A stretch of 64,000 bases of DNA from Ramlibacter pinisoli. GTDB lineage: Bacteria; Pseudomonadota; Gammaproteobacteria; Burkholderiales; Burkholderiaceae_C. The stretch spans positions 1,289,501 to 1,353,500 of the forward strand of contig NZ_WSEL01000009.1 of NCBI RefSeq assembly GCF_009758015.1, written 5' to 3'. The translations under genes and the position numbers were made by a program. Shown here one piece after another: positions 1 through 9,368 of the stretch (position 1 is the stretch's first letter; every line of letters starts with the position of its first letter). A model generated the notes under the pieces. That model worked only from the letters and a program-made list of their open reading frames with translations, was not told the origin of the DNA and did no database searches.

Positions 1-435
1 GCCGCGCTAGCGTTCGCCGTGCTGCTGGCTGGCTGCGACCGGCAGCCGGCGTCGTTGTTGCGCCCTGACGACCCGCAGGTGACCGCGCTGGGCGCGACGA
101 TCTACCAGGCCCGTTGCGCGGCATGCCACGGTGCGCAGCTCGAAGGGCAGCCGAACTGGCGCATGCGCGACGCCGCGGGGCGGTTGCCCGCGCCGCCACA
201 CGATGCCAGCGGCCACACCTGGCACCACCCGGATGCGGTGCTCGTTGCCATCACGAAGCACGGTGTCGCCCAGGCGGCCGGACTCCAGGAGGACGACACG
301 GCGATGCCCGCCTTCGACGGCGTGCTCACGGATGCCGAGATCGTTGCCGTGCTGTCGTGGATCAAGGCGCAGTGGCCACGCGCGATCCGCCGGCAGCAGG
401 ACGAGGTGAACGCGGCGGCGCAGCGGAACCGGTGA
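1..435 (+). CDS. Cytochrome c lipoprotein, 5' end outside window
   Basis: The reading frame is open from base 1, so the true start lies upstream. The visible N-terminus reads as the end of a lipoprotein signal with the lipobox LLAGC at about bases 22-36, so the protein should be anchored to a membrane on the periplasmic side. A single heme-binding CAACH motif lies at bases 116-130. A later AMP motif within DDTAMPAF (about bases 292-315) is a good candidate for the distal methionine ligand. The visible part is about 145 residues, the size of a monoheme class I cytochrome c. It probably carries electrons in a respiratory or oxidative chain, but its partner is outside the window. Confidence 0.85.
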   Translation, partial: AALAFAVLLAGCDRQPASLLRPDDPQVTALGATIYQARCAACHGAQLEGQPNWRMRDAAGRLPAPPHDASGHTWHHPDAVLVAITKHGVAQAAGLQEDDTAMPAFDGVLTDAEIVAVLSWIKAQWPRAIRRQQDEVNAAAQRNR

Positions 436-464
436 GACCGCGGCTGCGGGCGCGGGCATTTCCG

Positions 465-494
465 TTGGCATGCTTACGCATCTGGTGACATGAT
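465..494 (+). promoter_or_regulatory. Candidate sigma-70 promoter for the tartrate-dehydratase-like operon
   Basis: TTGGCA (465-470, five of six to TTGACA) is followed after 18 bases by CATGAT (489-494, four of six to TATAAT). It lies about 70 bases before the first gene of the 567-4256 group and after the stop of the cytochrome gene. This was matched by eye and is only a candidate. Confidence 0.3.
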
Positions 495-566
495 CGGGCA
501 GAGCGCTCCAGCCAGCGCCCGGCTCCGCCGAGACAAGGGGCCGCGACCAGAGAAGACGGAACTCCG

Positions 567-1739
567 ATGCGAATCACCCATCTCCACGAAGCAGCTTTCC
601 CGGTCCAGAGCACCATGCGCAACGCGGTCTTCTCCTTCGCGGAGATGACCACCTCCATCGTTGCCGTCCGGGTCGACCCCGGCAACGGCAAGGCGCCCGT
701 CACCGGCTTCGCGTTCAACTCCACCGGCCGCTACGCCTGCGGCCAGGCGATGCGCGACCGCTTCTTCCCCCGGCTGCTGCGTGCCGCGCCCGACTCGCTT
801 CTCGACGACGCCGGCGCACTCGACCCGGCCAAGGCCCGGTCGGTCATGCTGGTGGGCGAGAAGCCCGGCGGGCATGCCGAGCGCTCCATCCCCATCGGCA
901 CCATCGAGACCGCCTTGTGGGATGCCCTGGGCAAGGCCCAGGGCCTGCCGACCGCCGAGGTGCTGGCGCGGCGCTACCGGAAGCGGCCGATGCAGCAGAA
1001 AGTGTCGGTGTACGTGGGCGGCGGCTGGTACCGCCCCGGCGGGGTTCCGCAGGACGTGGCCGAGGAAATCAGGCGGCACCAGGCCAGCGGCTACACGCAC
1101 GTGAAGATCAAGGTGGGCGGCGCGCCCTTGCAGGAAGATCTGCAGCGCATCGAGTGCGCACTCGGCGTGCTGCCCGACAGCACCCACCTGGCCGTCGATG
1201 CGAATGCCAAGTTCGGCCGCGACGAGGCGCTGGCCTATGCGCGGGCGCTGGCGCCCTACCGGCTGCGCTGGTTCGAGGAGCCGTGCGAACCGAACGACTA
1301 CGGCCTGATGGCCGAACTGGCCGCCGCCTACGCGCCGCCGCTGGCAACCGGCGAAGACCTGTACGGCGCGCAGGACGTCTTCAACCTCGTGCGATTCGGT
1401 GGCTGGCGGCGCGGCCAGGACCTGATCCAGGTCGATCCGCCCCAGTCCTACGGCATGGACGCGTACGCGACGATGGTGCTGGATCTCGAGAAGCAGGGCT
1501 GGGACGCGCGCTGCCACTTCCCGCATGGCGGCAACCAGATGTCGCTGGCCCTGGTGGCCGGGCTGGGCCTGGGCGGGTGCGAAGCCTATCCCGGGGTGTT
1601 CGGTTCGTTCGGGGGCTTCGCCGACGAGACCGTGGTGCAGGACGGCTTCGTGCAGGTGCCGCAGCTGCCCGGCATCGGCTTCGAAGGCCACAACGCGCTG
1701 CACGCCCTCATGACATCGGTCGGCGCGCAACTGCGGTAG
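567..1739 (+). CDS. Enolase-superfamily dehydratase, D(-)-tartrate dehydratase-like
   Basis: This 390-residue protein has the mandelate racemase/muconate lactonizing layout: an N-terminal capping domain, then a TIM barrel. The KIK motif (in HVKIKVGG) supplies the barrel lysine. Metal ligands are expected in DANAKF, EEP and TGED, and the catalytic His in FPHGGNQMS. Several stretches (RNA at the start, MTTSIVAV, EKPGGHAERS, LPGIGFEG) match what I remember of bradyrhizobial D(-)-tartrate dehydratase, so dehydration of tartrate or a related sugar acid to an oxo-acid is the best guess. An Asn replaces the second His of the HGGH motif I recall there, so the substrate may differ. A MmgE/PrpD gene and a Bug receptor follow, which fits an acid-use operon. 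Confidence 0.8.
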   Translation: MRITHLHEAAFPVQSTMRNAVFSFAEMTTSIVAVRVDPGNGKAPVTGFAFNSTGRYACGQAMRDRFFPRLLRAAPDSLLDDAGALDPAKARSVMLVGEKPGGHAERSIPIGTIETALWDALGKAQGLPTAEVLARRYRKRPMQQKVSVYVGGGWYRPGGVPQDVAEEIRRHQASGYTHVKIKVGGAPLQEDLQRIECALGVLPDSTHLAVDANAKFGRDEALAYARALAPYRLRWFEEPCEPNDYGLMAELAAAYAPPLATGEDLYGAQDVFNLVRFGGWRRGQDLIQVDPPQSYGMDAYATMVLDLEKQGWDARCHFPHGGNQMSLALVAGLGLGGCEAYPGVFGSFGGFADETVVQDGFVQVPQLPGIGFEGHNALHALMTSVGAQLR

Positions 1740-1808
1740 CGCCGTCTCGGTGGCTGGCAACAAGCCACCACCATGCGCCCCGATCGATCAGAACCAGCCA
1801 GGAACACG

Positions 1809-3200
1809 ATGAAGAAGACCAAGGACGTCACGATCTCGCCGCTCATGCAAACCCTGTCGGCCTACGTCGCCGGGGCCGTCCGGCGCCCCCTGCCGGCGGC
1901 GGTGCAGGAACGGGCCAAGCACCACCTGCTCGACACGCTCGCGGCCATGGTGTCCGGCGCGCCGCTCCTGCCGGGCCAGCGCGCCATCGCCTTCGCCGCC
2001 GCGCAGGGTGGCACGCCCGAGGCCGGCGTGATCGGCACGCCGATCGTCACCACGGCCATCAACGCCGCCCTGGCCAACGGGATGCTCGGCCACGCCGACG
2101 AGACCGACGATGCGTACTACCTCGCCCTCGTCCATCCCGGGTGCGCCGTGGTGCCTGCCGCCCTGGCGATGGGCGAGCGCGAGCGCAGCAGCGGCACGGC
2201 CCTGCTGCGCGCCGTGACCCTGGGCTACGACCTGTGCGCGCGCACCTCCAAGGCACTGGGCATCGAGCACTTCCGCAGCGCGGGACACTCGACCCACAGC
2301 TTTGGCGGCACCTTCGGCGCGGCCGCTGCGGCCGGCGCGCTCGCCGGTCTCGACGCGCGCGGGGTCCGGCACCTGATGTCGTATGCCGCGCAGCAGGCCT
2401 CGGGCCTGTCGTGCTGGGCGCGCGACGTCGAGCACGTGGAGAAGGCCTTCGATTTCGGCGGCATGCCGGCGCGCAACGGGGTCACCGCCGCGGCCATGGT
2501 GTCGGCCGGCTTCACGGGCGTGGACGACGTGTTCTCCGGCGACCGCAACTTCTTCCAGGCCTTCGAGGTCTACGCCAGACCCAAGGAATTCATCGCCGGG
2601 CTGGGCACGCGCTTCGACATCCTGCAGACCGCCATCAAGCGCTGGCCGGTGGGCTACCCCATCCAGGCGCCGCTGGATGCGCTGGCCAACGTCATGGCCC
2701 GGCACGGCATCACGGCGGCTGACGTCGAGAAGGTGCACATCACGCTCGACGAGCAAGGCGCCCGCACCGTCAACGGCCGCACCATGGCGGACATCAATCT
2801 CCAGTATCTTGCGGCCGTCATGCTGATCGAAGGCGACATCAGCTTCGAGGCGTCGCATGATCCGCGCCGCACGAAGGACCCGGCGGTGGGGAAGCTGCGC
2901 CAACGCATCGACCTGTCGGGCAGCGCGGCGCTGTCGAAGGCCAGGACCACGCAAGCCATCGTCGAGGTCACCGTGCACGGCGGGCGTGTGCTGCGCCATC
3001 ACACGCGGGCGGTCCGGGGCAGCGCCACCAACCCGATGTCGCGCGAGGAGGTCGGCGCCAAGGCCTTCGGCCTGCTGGCCCCCACCCTGGGCCGCGCCAA
3101 GGCACAGCGCCTGATCGACGCCGTGTGGAAACTGGAAACCGTCAAGGACGTGCGCGCGCTGCGCCCGTTGCTTCAGCCGCCCGCCCCACGCCGCAAGTGA
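1809..3200 (+). CDS. MmgE/PrpD family protein
   Basis: The 463-residue product has the family's all-helical first half with the HADETDDAYY motif, and the mixed C-terminal domain. Relatives include 2-methylcitrate dehydratase PrpD and cis-aconitate decarboxylase, so a hydro-lyase or decarboxylase acting on a carboxylic acid is likely, but the substrate cannot be read. I chose ATG 1809 over an in-frame ATG at 1773 because CAGGAA lies just before it and MKKTKDVTIS is a natural N-terminus. It follows the dehydratase gene by 69 bases and precedes a Bug receptor by 42, so the three are probably cotranscribed. Confidence 0.85.
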   Translation: MKKTKDVTISPLMQTLSAYVAGAVRRPLPAAVQERAKHHLLDTLAAMVSGAPLLPGQRAIAFAAAQGGTPEAGVIGTPIVTTAINAALANGMLGHADETDDAYYLALVHPGCAVVPAALAMGERERSSGTALLRAVTLGYDLCARTSKALGIEHFRSAGHSTHSFGGTFGAAAAAGALAGLDARGVRHLMSYAAQQASGLSCWARDVEHVEKAFDFGGMPARNGVTAAAMVSAGFTGVDDVFSGDRNFFQAFEVYARPKEFIAGLGTRFDILQTAIKRWPVGYPIQAPLDALANVMARHGITAADVEKVHITLDEQGARTVNGRTMADINLQYLAAVMLIEGDISFEASHDPRRTKDPAVGKLRQRIDLSGSAALSKARTTQAIVEVTVHGGRVLRHHTRAVRGSATNPMSREEVGAKAFGLLAPTLGRAKAQRLIDAVWKLETVKDVRALRPLLQPPAPRRK

Positions 3201-3242
3201 TCCCGCCTGCAGGCCGCCCACCACCACCAGGAGACACCCCCG

Positions 3243-4256
3243 ATGCGAGCCACCCTCCCTGCCTTGCTTCCCCGGCGACACACCCTGCGGACCGCGGCGG
3301 CCCTGCTTGCGATGCTGCTGGGCGGCAGCGCCTTCGCCCAGCAGCAGGGCGCTGCCGGCCAGTACCCGAGCCGGCCGGTGCGCATCATCGTGCCGTCGTC
3401 CCCGGGCGGCGGCACCGACATCCTGGCGCGCCTGCTGGCGAAGAAACTGAGCGACAGCCTGGGCCAGCCCTTCATCGTGGAAAACCGCGCGGGCGCCGGC
3501 CAGGCACTCGGCATCGACGTGGTGTCGCACGCCACGCCCGACGGCTACACGCTGCTGATGGCAGCTTCGGCCATCGTGCTCAACCAGGTCCTGTCGAAGA
3601 AGACCTCGTACGACACGGTGCGCGATTTCGCGCCGGTGTCGCTGGTGTCCACCGTCTCCAACGTGCTGGTCGTCAACCCGGCGCTGCCGGTGAAGACCGA
3701 GCGCGAACTGATCGCCTACGCGCAGAGCCATCCCGGCACCCTCAATTACAGCTCGGCCGGCAACGGCACTTCGCCCCACCTGTCGATGGAGCTCTTCCGA
3801 TCGATGGCCGGCATCACCATGACGCACGTGCCCTACAAGGGCAGCGGCCCCGCCACGGTGGACCTGGTCTCCGGCCACGTGCAGCTGTCCATGCCCAACA
3901 TCCTGACCGCCATGCCGCACATCAAGGCCGGCACGCTGCGTGCACTGGGCGTCACCGGCCCGCGGCGCGCGGACGCCCTGCCCGACGTGCCCACCATCGC
4001 CCAGGCCGGCCTGCCGGGCTACGAGTCGGTGCAGTGGTACGGCGTGCTGGCGCCGGCCGGCACGCCGGCGGCGGTGGTGAACAAGCTGCAGGCCGAGATC
4101 GTGCGCGCCATCCAGTCGCCCGAGGTCCAGGCCTCCATGGCCAGCGAGGGCGCCGACCCGGTGGGCAGCAGCGCGGACGAATTCGCCACCTTCATCCGCG
4201 GCGAGATCGCCAAGTGGGCGCAGGTGGTCAAGACCGCGGGAATCCAGCAGGAATGA
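3243..4256 (+). CDS. Bug/TctC-type periplasmic binding protein
   Basis: This 337-residue protein starts with a signal peptide ending near AFAQQ, followed by the family hallmarks: YPSRPVRIIVP, PGGGTDILAR, VENRAGAG and the late VPYKGSGPA. Bug receptors bind carboxylates in the periplasm and deliver them to TctA/TctB-type tripartite transporters. None is encoded here, so it must use one from elsewhere or act as a sensor. CCAGGAGACA provides a clear ribosome binding site. Position after the tartrate-dehydratase-like and MmgE/PrpD genes suggests it captures their substrate. Confidence 0.9.
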   Translation: MRATLPALLPRRHTLRTAAALLAMLLGGSAFAQQQGAAGQYPSRPVRIIVPSSPGGGTDILARLLAKKLSDSLGQPFIVENRAGAGQALGIDVVSHATPDGYTLLMAASAIVLNQVLSKKTSYDTVRDFAPVSLVSTVSNVLVVNPALPVKTERELIAYAQSHPGTLNYSSAGNGTSPHLSMELFRSMAGITMTHVPYKGSGPATVDLVSGHVQLSMPNILTAMPHIKAGTLRALGVTGPRRADALPDVPTIAQAGLPGYESVQWYGVLAPAGTPAAVVNKLQAEIVRAIQSPEVQASMASEGADPVGSSADEFATFIRGEIAKWAQVVKTAGIQQE

Positions 4257-4301
4257 ACGGTCTCGCGGCGCCGACCGTGGCGTCGCGCTGACAATGCGGG
4301 A

Positions 4302-5075
4302 ATGGAGTCACGCAAGCCCATCGGGGTGTTCGACAGCGGCGTGGGCGGCCTGAGCATCCTTCGTGCCCTGCGCAGCGAGCTGCCGCAGGAGGACGTCGTC
4401 TACTTCTCGGACGCGGGCCACGGCCCCTACGGCGAGCGGGCAGACGCCTTCGTGGCCGAGCGCTCGCGCGCCATCGCCCGGCAACTGCTGGACGAGCACC
4501 GGGTCAAGGCGCTGGTGGTGGCCTGCAACACCGCCACCGCCGCTGCCGTGCACCTCCTGCGCGCCCAGCACGACCACATCCCGACTGTCGGCGTCGAACC
4601 GGCGCTCAAGCCCGCAGCCGACCTGAGTCGCACCGGGCGCATCGCGGTGTTCGCCACGAGGAGCACGCTCTCGAGCGCCAGGTTCCGGTCCCTGCACGAG
4701 TCCCTGCGGGGCCGGGCGGACTTCGTCCTGCAGCCCTGCGATGGCCTCGCGGCAGCCATCGAGACGCAAGACCACGAGGAGGTGCGCAGCCTGTGCAGGC
4801 TGTATGCACGCTCGGCCGGAGAGTTCGGCAATGGCCCGGACCAGATCGACACCCTGGTGCTGGGGTGCACCCACTATGCGTTCGCCTGCCGCGAGCTGGA
4901 AGACGAAGTCGGCCAGGGCGTCCGCATCCTCGAGACCGGCGCACCGGTGGCGCGCCAGACCCGGCGCCTGCTGGAGGCGCGCCGGATCCTCAACGATGCC
5001 GGCCGCGGGCAGGTGGAACTGGTCACCACCGGCGCTGAGCACGCGTTGCGACAGGCCGCGCAGCTCTGGCTGTAA
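4302..5075 (+). CDS. murI: Glutamate racemase
   Basis: The 257-residue protein has the full MurI signature: FDSGVGGLS near the N-terminus, the first catalytic cysteine in VACNTATA and the second in LGCTHYAF, with the conserved YFSDAGHGPYGER loop between. It converts L- to D-glutamate in the cytoplasm for peptidoglycan precursor synthesis. Length is normal. It starts 45 bases after the Bug receptor gene, but its housekeeping role suggests this is simple co-orientation. Confidence 0.93.
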   Translation: MESRKPIGVFDSGVGGLSILRALRSELPQEDVVYFSDAGHGPYGERADAFVAERSRAIARQLLDEHRVKALVVACNTATAAAVHLLRAQHDHIPTVGVEPALKPAADLSRTGRIAVFATRSTLSSARFRSLHESLRGRADFVLQPCDGLAAAIETQDHEEVRSLCRLYARSAGEFGNGPDQIDTLVLGCTHYAFACRELEDEVGQGVRILETGAPVARQTRRLLEARRILNDAGRGQVELVTTGAEHALRQAAQLWL

Positions 5076-5101
5076 GCGGGCGATCCGCCAGTCCCGTCAC
5101 C

Positions 5102-5650
5102 ATGCCGACCCATTCGATCCAGCCGCCGGGCGCCGGCACGCCGGCCCCGGGCTTCGACGAGCCCTTCGACATGCTGCGCGCCTGCCACGAGCGCGTGCAC
5201 CGCATGCTGGCCCTGCTGGAGCGGCTGGGCAGGCACGTGGACGCGAACGGGGCGGATGAGCAGGCCCGCCAGGCGGCGCGCGACGTGATGCGCTACTTCG
5301 ACCTGGCGGCCCCGCAGCACCACCTGGACGAAGAGCGTCATGTGATCCCCCGCCTGGCCGCCGCCGGGGATCCGGCCCTGGCCGCGCTGGCGGCCCGGCT
5401 GCAGGACGAGCACCGTGCGATGTCCGAAGGCTGGGCGCGGGTGCGGCCCCTGCTGCTGTCCCTGGCCGAGGGCGAGCGCACCGGCTTCGACACCGAGGCC
5501 CATCGCGCCTTCCAGGACTACGCCCGGCTCTACGCGTCGCACATCGAGGCGGAGGAATCGGCCGCCTTCCCAGCGGCCGAGGCGGGAATGGACGGCACAG
5601 CGCTGCAGGCGATGTCGCAGGACATGGCGGGCCGGCGCGGCGTCGGTTGA
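5102..5650 (+). CDS. Hemerythrin HHE domain protein
   Basis: The 182-residue protein is mostly helical, with histidines and carboxylates spaced as in hemerythrin di-iron sites: CHERVHR, QHHLDEERH, LQDEHRAM and YASHIEAEE. Such cytoplasmic proteins bind oxygen, nitric oxide or iron; a sensor or storage role is usual when no other domain is present. The first 20 residues are proline- and glycine-rich and probably disordered. It lies 26 bases after murI in the same direction. Confidence 0.82.
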   Translation: MPTHSIQPPGAGTPAPGFDEPFDMLRACHERVHRMLALLERLGRHVDANGADEQARQAARDVMRYFDLAAPQHHLDEERHVIPRLAAAGDPALAALAARLQDEHRAMSEGWARVRPLLLSLAEGERTGFDTEAHRAFQDYARLYASHIEAEESAAFPAAEAGMDGTALQAMSQDMAGRRGVG

Positions 5651-5815
5651 GGTCGCGCCTCGCCGACAGCGCCGGCCGCCCGCAACCACAGCAGTGCGGA
5701 CAGGAGACCGGCCCAGCCGGCGGATGAATCGGAAAGTCCTCGTCAGGACTGCAACGGCTCACCACCTCCCACAATCCGTTACGCCGCTTGGCGGCCAGCC
5801 GGGCAATCCTGCGGG

Positions 5816-8800
5816 ATGGCCAGACGTTGGAAGCTTGCCGCAATCGTCGCGGCCGCCGGGGTCGCGTTGTATGCCCTGGTCGGTTTCTTCGCCGTGCCAC
5901 GGCTGGTGCAGTGGCAGGTGCCGCGCATCGCCGCAGCCGAGCTGCAGCGGCAGGGCTCGGTCGGCGAGGTGCGCTTCAATCCGTTCACCCTGCGGCTGGT
6001 CGCCGACCAGCTGGCGCTGGCCGAATCCGACGGTCGCCCGCTGGCCGCCATCGAGCGGCTGGTGGTGCAGGCGGACTGGCGCTCGCCCTTCCAGCGCGCC
6101 TGGATCCTGCGCGAGCTGCATGTGGAAGCTCCCACGGTGCGGGTCGCCGTCGATGCCGACGGCGGCTCGAACATCGCCCGGCTGCTCGAGACCGTGCAGC
6201 GCCATGCCCAACCGGCCAAGGACGGTGAGCCCAAGGCCATGCCGCGCTTCGTCGCGCGCGACATCGTGCTCACGCGCGGCCGCGTGGACGTCGACGACCG
6301 GCAGACCGGCTACGCCGAGCAGGTCACGCCGATCGAACTGCGGCTGAACCGCCTGAGCACCTTGCCGCAGGACGTCGAGGGCCACGACTTCAGCGCCGAC
6401 ATCGCCAGTGGCGGCCGCGTGCTCTGGCGCGGCACGGCGTCCCTTAATCCCGTGCTGGCCCAGGGCGAAGTCGTGCTGGAATCCGTGCGCCTGCGGCCAC
6501 CCGGGGCCTACCTGCGCAAGCTGATGCAGGACGTGGTCACCGACGGGACCATCAGCGCCAAGCTGCCCTACCAGGTGGCCGTGGAGGGCGGGCGCGTCCA
6601 GGCCAGGATCGCGGACGCCGCCGTGACGATCGACGGCCTCCAGGCCGCCCGCGCGCAGGCCAGGGAACCGTTCGCCGGGCTGCAGCGGCTGGAGCTGGCG
6701 GGCCTGTCGGGCGACCTGGCCGGACGGTCACTGAGCGTGGACGCGGTGCGGGGCCGCGGCGGCCAGCTCGTCATGCACCGCGACAGCCACGGCGAGATCG
6801 ACCTGGCGACCCTGGCCACATCGAAGGACGGTCCGCCCGATGGCGATGCGTCCACGGAGCCGGCCAGCCCCTGGAAGCTGGCGATCAGGCAGGTGCAGCT
6901 GGAGGACATCCGGCTGCGGGCGATGGATGCGTCGGTGCAGCCGCCCACCACCTGGCAGATCGATCGGCTCGGCCTGGCACTGGCCGCCGACGCCGCACAA
7001 GGCCCGAACGGGGGCGCGAAGACGCAGCTGCGCGAGCTGAACCTGCGGGCCGAGGGCGTGTCGGTGTCACAGGGCGAAGCGCGGCCGGTGCGCATCGACC
7101 GCCTGACCCTGGCCGACGGGAACGTGGACCTCGCCAGCCGCCACGTGCAGGTCGGCCGGCTCGCTGCCGAGGGCGGCCGGATCCGCGTGGTGCGCGACGC
7201 GCAGGGCGCCATCGACCTGCAGCGCATCGTGAACCCGGAGGCCGCCTCGGCCCGCAAGAAGGCGGGAGCCGACTGGAAGGTGCAGGCCCACCAGCTCGCC
7301 GTGTCGGGCCTGGCGGTCGAGGTCGAGGACCAGGCCCTGGACTTGCGCACGGAACTGCAGGACGTCTCGTTCCGGGCCCAGGACGCGAGCACCGATCCGG
7401 CCAAACCCCTGGCGTTCGAGGCGGGGCTGCGGCTGCGCGACGGTGGACAGTTCGCCGTCAAGGGCCAGGCCGTGCCGGCCGTTCCGAGCGTCGCCGCCGA
7501 CGTGCAGGTGCGCGCGCTGCCGCTGGCCCTCGCACAGCCGGTGCTGCAACGGTACCTGCACCTGAAGCTCGCCGGCGGCACCGTGAGCGTGCAGGGGCGG
7601 CTGGAGGCCAAGGGCGGCGGCAATGCGCCGGTCGTGCAGTTCGCGGGCGACGGCGAAGTCGCGGGCCTTCGCCTCCTCGAGTCCGGCGACAAGCCGTTCG
7701 CGTCGTGGCGCCTGCTCGCGGCCAAGGGCATCAAGGCCAGCCTCAACGGCGTGGACATTCCCGAGCTGAGGCTGGTCGGATCGGATGCCAGCGTGACGAT
7801 CCAGGCCGACCGGACCATCAATGCCACGCACCTGCTGGTCAAGGACCGGTCGCCGGTCGTGAAGACGGCGGCGCGCCAGGATGGCCCGGCTGCCGCGGCG
7901 GGCGCGCCCTCCTCCAAGCCCTTCCCGGTGCGGATCGGCGTCCTGCGGTTCCAGGACAGCCAGCTGAAGTTCACCGACCTGAGCCTGACCCCTCCCTTCT
8001 CCGCCCTGATCCACAAGCTCGACGGCACCATCACCGGGCTGAGCACCCAGCGCGGGACGCGCTGCCAGCTGGCGCTGGACGGCACGGTGGACGCCTTCGG
8101 CCAGGCGCGCATCCGCGGCGCGCTCAATCCGTTCGAGCCGCAGGCGAACACCGACGTGAGCGTCGTGTTCCGCAACATCGACATGGTGAGCCAGAGCCCG
8201 TATGCGATGAAGTTCGCCGGCTACCGCATCGACGCCGGCAAGATGTCGCTGGACCTGCGCTACCAGGTGCACGAGCGGGAGCTCGTGGGCGACCACAAGA
8301 TCGTGATCGACCAGCTCACGCTCGGTGAGAAGGTGGAAAGCCCCGATGCGACCCGGCTGCCCGTGAAGCTCGCGGTCAGCATCCTGAAGGACGCCCAGGG
8401 CCGCATCGACCTCGGCCTGCCGGTGCGTGGCAGCCTCCAGGATCCCGAGTTCGACTACGGCGCACTCATCTGGAAGGCGCTGACGAGCGTGGTGGCGAAG
8501 ATCCTGTCGGCGCCGTTCCGCGCCCTGGCGGGCGGCTCCGACGACCAGAAGCTCGAGTCGATCGCGTTCGATGCCGGCAGCGCCCAGTTGCTGCCGCCCG
8601 AGCGCGAAAAGCTGGCCCGCGTGGCGGAGGTGATGACCAAGCGCGACCAGTTCAAGGTGTCGGTGCCCGCCGGCTACGCGCAGGAGAACGACGCCGCCGC
8701 GCTGCGCGCCAGGGCCGTGAACCGGGAACTGGCGCGCCGCGCCGGCCAGCCGGCCGCCGCGCAGGAGACAGGCAATCCGCCGGACCTGGGCGACAGCAGG

Positions 8801-9217
8801 ATGCAGGCCGCCTTGCGCGAGCTGTACGCGCAACGCTTCGGCGATGCCGAACTCGACAAGGCGAAGCAGGCGGCCCAGAACGCGCCGCCGAGCGCCGCCG
8901 CGACGGGCACCGACAGCAGCGGCGGCGCGCAGCAGAAGAAGCTGAGCGTGTACCAGCAGTTCCGCCGTGCCATGCGCGGCGAGCCCCAGGTCACCGACAC
9001 CGGCGGCTTCTATGGCGACCTGCTCAAGCGGCTGGAGAAGGAGCAGGCCCTGCCGCCCGATGCGCTTGCGCGCCTGGGCCAGGAGCGCGCCGACGCGGTG
9101 GTCCAGGCGCTCGCGCAGGCCGGCGTGCCGTCCGCGCGCCTGACGACGGCGGCGCCGACGGCAGTCGAGGTGGAGCAGGACATGGTGCCGCTGAAACTCG
9201 GGCTCGACGTGACCTGA
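5816..9217 (+). CDS. DUF748 (AsmA-like) envelope protein
   Basis: This 1133-residue protein opens with one membrane helix (about residues 8-27) followed by the DUF748 start VRFNPFTLRLVADQLALAE. Long beta-rich repeats follow, and the C-terminus has the IAFDAGSAQLLPPEREKL stretch common at the end of the family. DUF748 proteins belong to the AsmA/TamB-like group that spans the periplasm; a role in lipid or envelope homeostasis is the current view, not shown by sequence here. It stands alone between the hemerythrin gene and a convergent MFS gene. Confidence 0.85.
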   Translation: MARRWKLAAIVAAAGVALYALVGFFAVPRLVQWQVPRIAAAELQRQGSVGEVRFNPFTLRLVADQLALAESDGRPLAAIERLVVQADWRSPFQRAWILRELHVEAPTVRVAVDADGGSNIARLLETVQRHAQPAKDGEPKAMPRFVARDIVLTRGRVDVDDRQTGYAEQVTPIELRLNRLSTLPQDVEGHDFSADIASGGRVLWRGTASLNPVLAQGEVVLESVRLRPPGAYLRKLMQDVVTDGTISAKLPYQVAVEGGRVQARIADAAVTIDGLQAARAQAREPFAGLQRLELAGLSGDLAGRSLSVDAVRGRGGQLVMHRDSHGEIDLATLATSKDGPPDGDASTEPASPWKLAIRQVQLEDIRLRAMDASVQPPTTWQIDRLGLALAADAAQGPNGGAKTQLRELNLRAEGVSVSQGEARPVRIDRLTLADGNVDLASRHVQVGRLAAEGGRIRVVRDAQGAIDLQRIVNPEAASARKKAGADWKVQAHQLAVSGLAVEVEDQALDLRTELQDVSFRAQDASTDPAKPLAFEAGLRLRDGGQFAVKGQAVPAVPSVAADVQVRALPLALAQPVLQRYLHLKLAGGTVSVQGRLEAKGGGNAPVVQFAGDGEVAGLRLLESGDKPFASWRLLAAKGIKASLNGVDIPELRLVGSDASVTIQADRTINATHLLVKDRSPVVKTAARQDGPAAAAGAPSSKPFPVRIGVLRFQDSQLKFTDLSLTPPFSALIHKLDGTITGLSTQRGTRCQLALDGTVDAFGQARIRGALNPFEPQANTDVSVVFRNIDMVSQSPYAMKFAGYRIDAGKMSLDLRYQVHERELVGDHKIVIDQLTLGEKVESPDATRLPVKLAVSILKDAQGRIDLGLPVRGSLQDPEFDYGALIWKALTSVVAKILSAPFRALAGGSDDQKLESIAFDAGSAQLLPPEREKLARVAEVMTKRDQFKVSVPAGYAQENDAAALRARAVNRELARRAGQPAAAQETGNPPDLGDSRMQAALRELYAQRFGDAELDKAKQAAQNAPPSAAATGTDSSGGAQQKKLSVYQQFRRAMRGEPQVTDTGGFYGDLLKRLEKEQALPPDALARLGQERADAVVQALAQAGVPSARLTTAAPTAVEVEQDMVPLKLGLDVT

Positions 9218-9368
9218 AGCGAACGGCCGGCAGCTCTTCCTGGCGCTGCCGCAGGGCATCAAACGGGCGACGCCACCGTGCGGCCTGTTGGGCTTCCGTG
9301 GCCGCGCGATGGCAGCCGGCTCGGAACGGCCGTCGCGCGACGCCAGCGAGGTCCGGGGCTGCGACGCA

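Noticed and set aside
1788..3920. Very long open frame (710 residues) on the minus strand
   Set aside because: It lies antisense to two well-supported genes (MmgE/PrpD and Bug). Its His/Arg/Gly-rich product is typical of a mirror frame in high-GC DNA.
7067..9262. 731-residue minus-strand open frame
   Set aside because: It is antisense to the DUF748 gene, has no domain, and its composition is that of a shadow frame.
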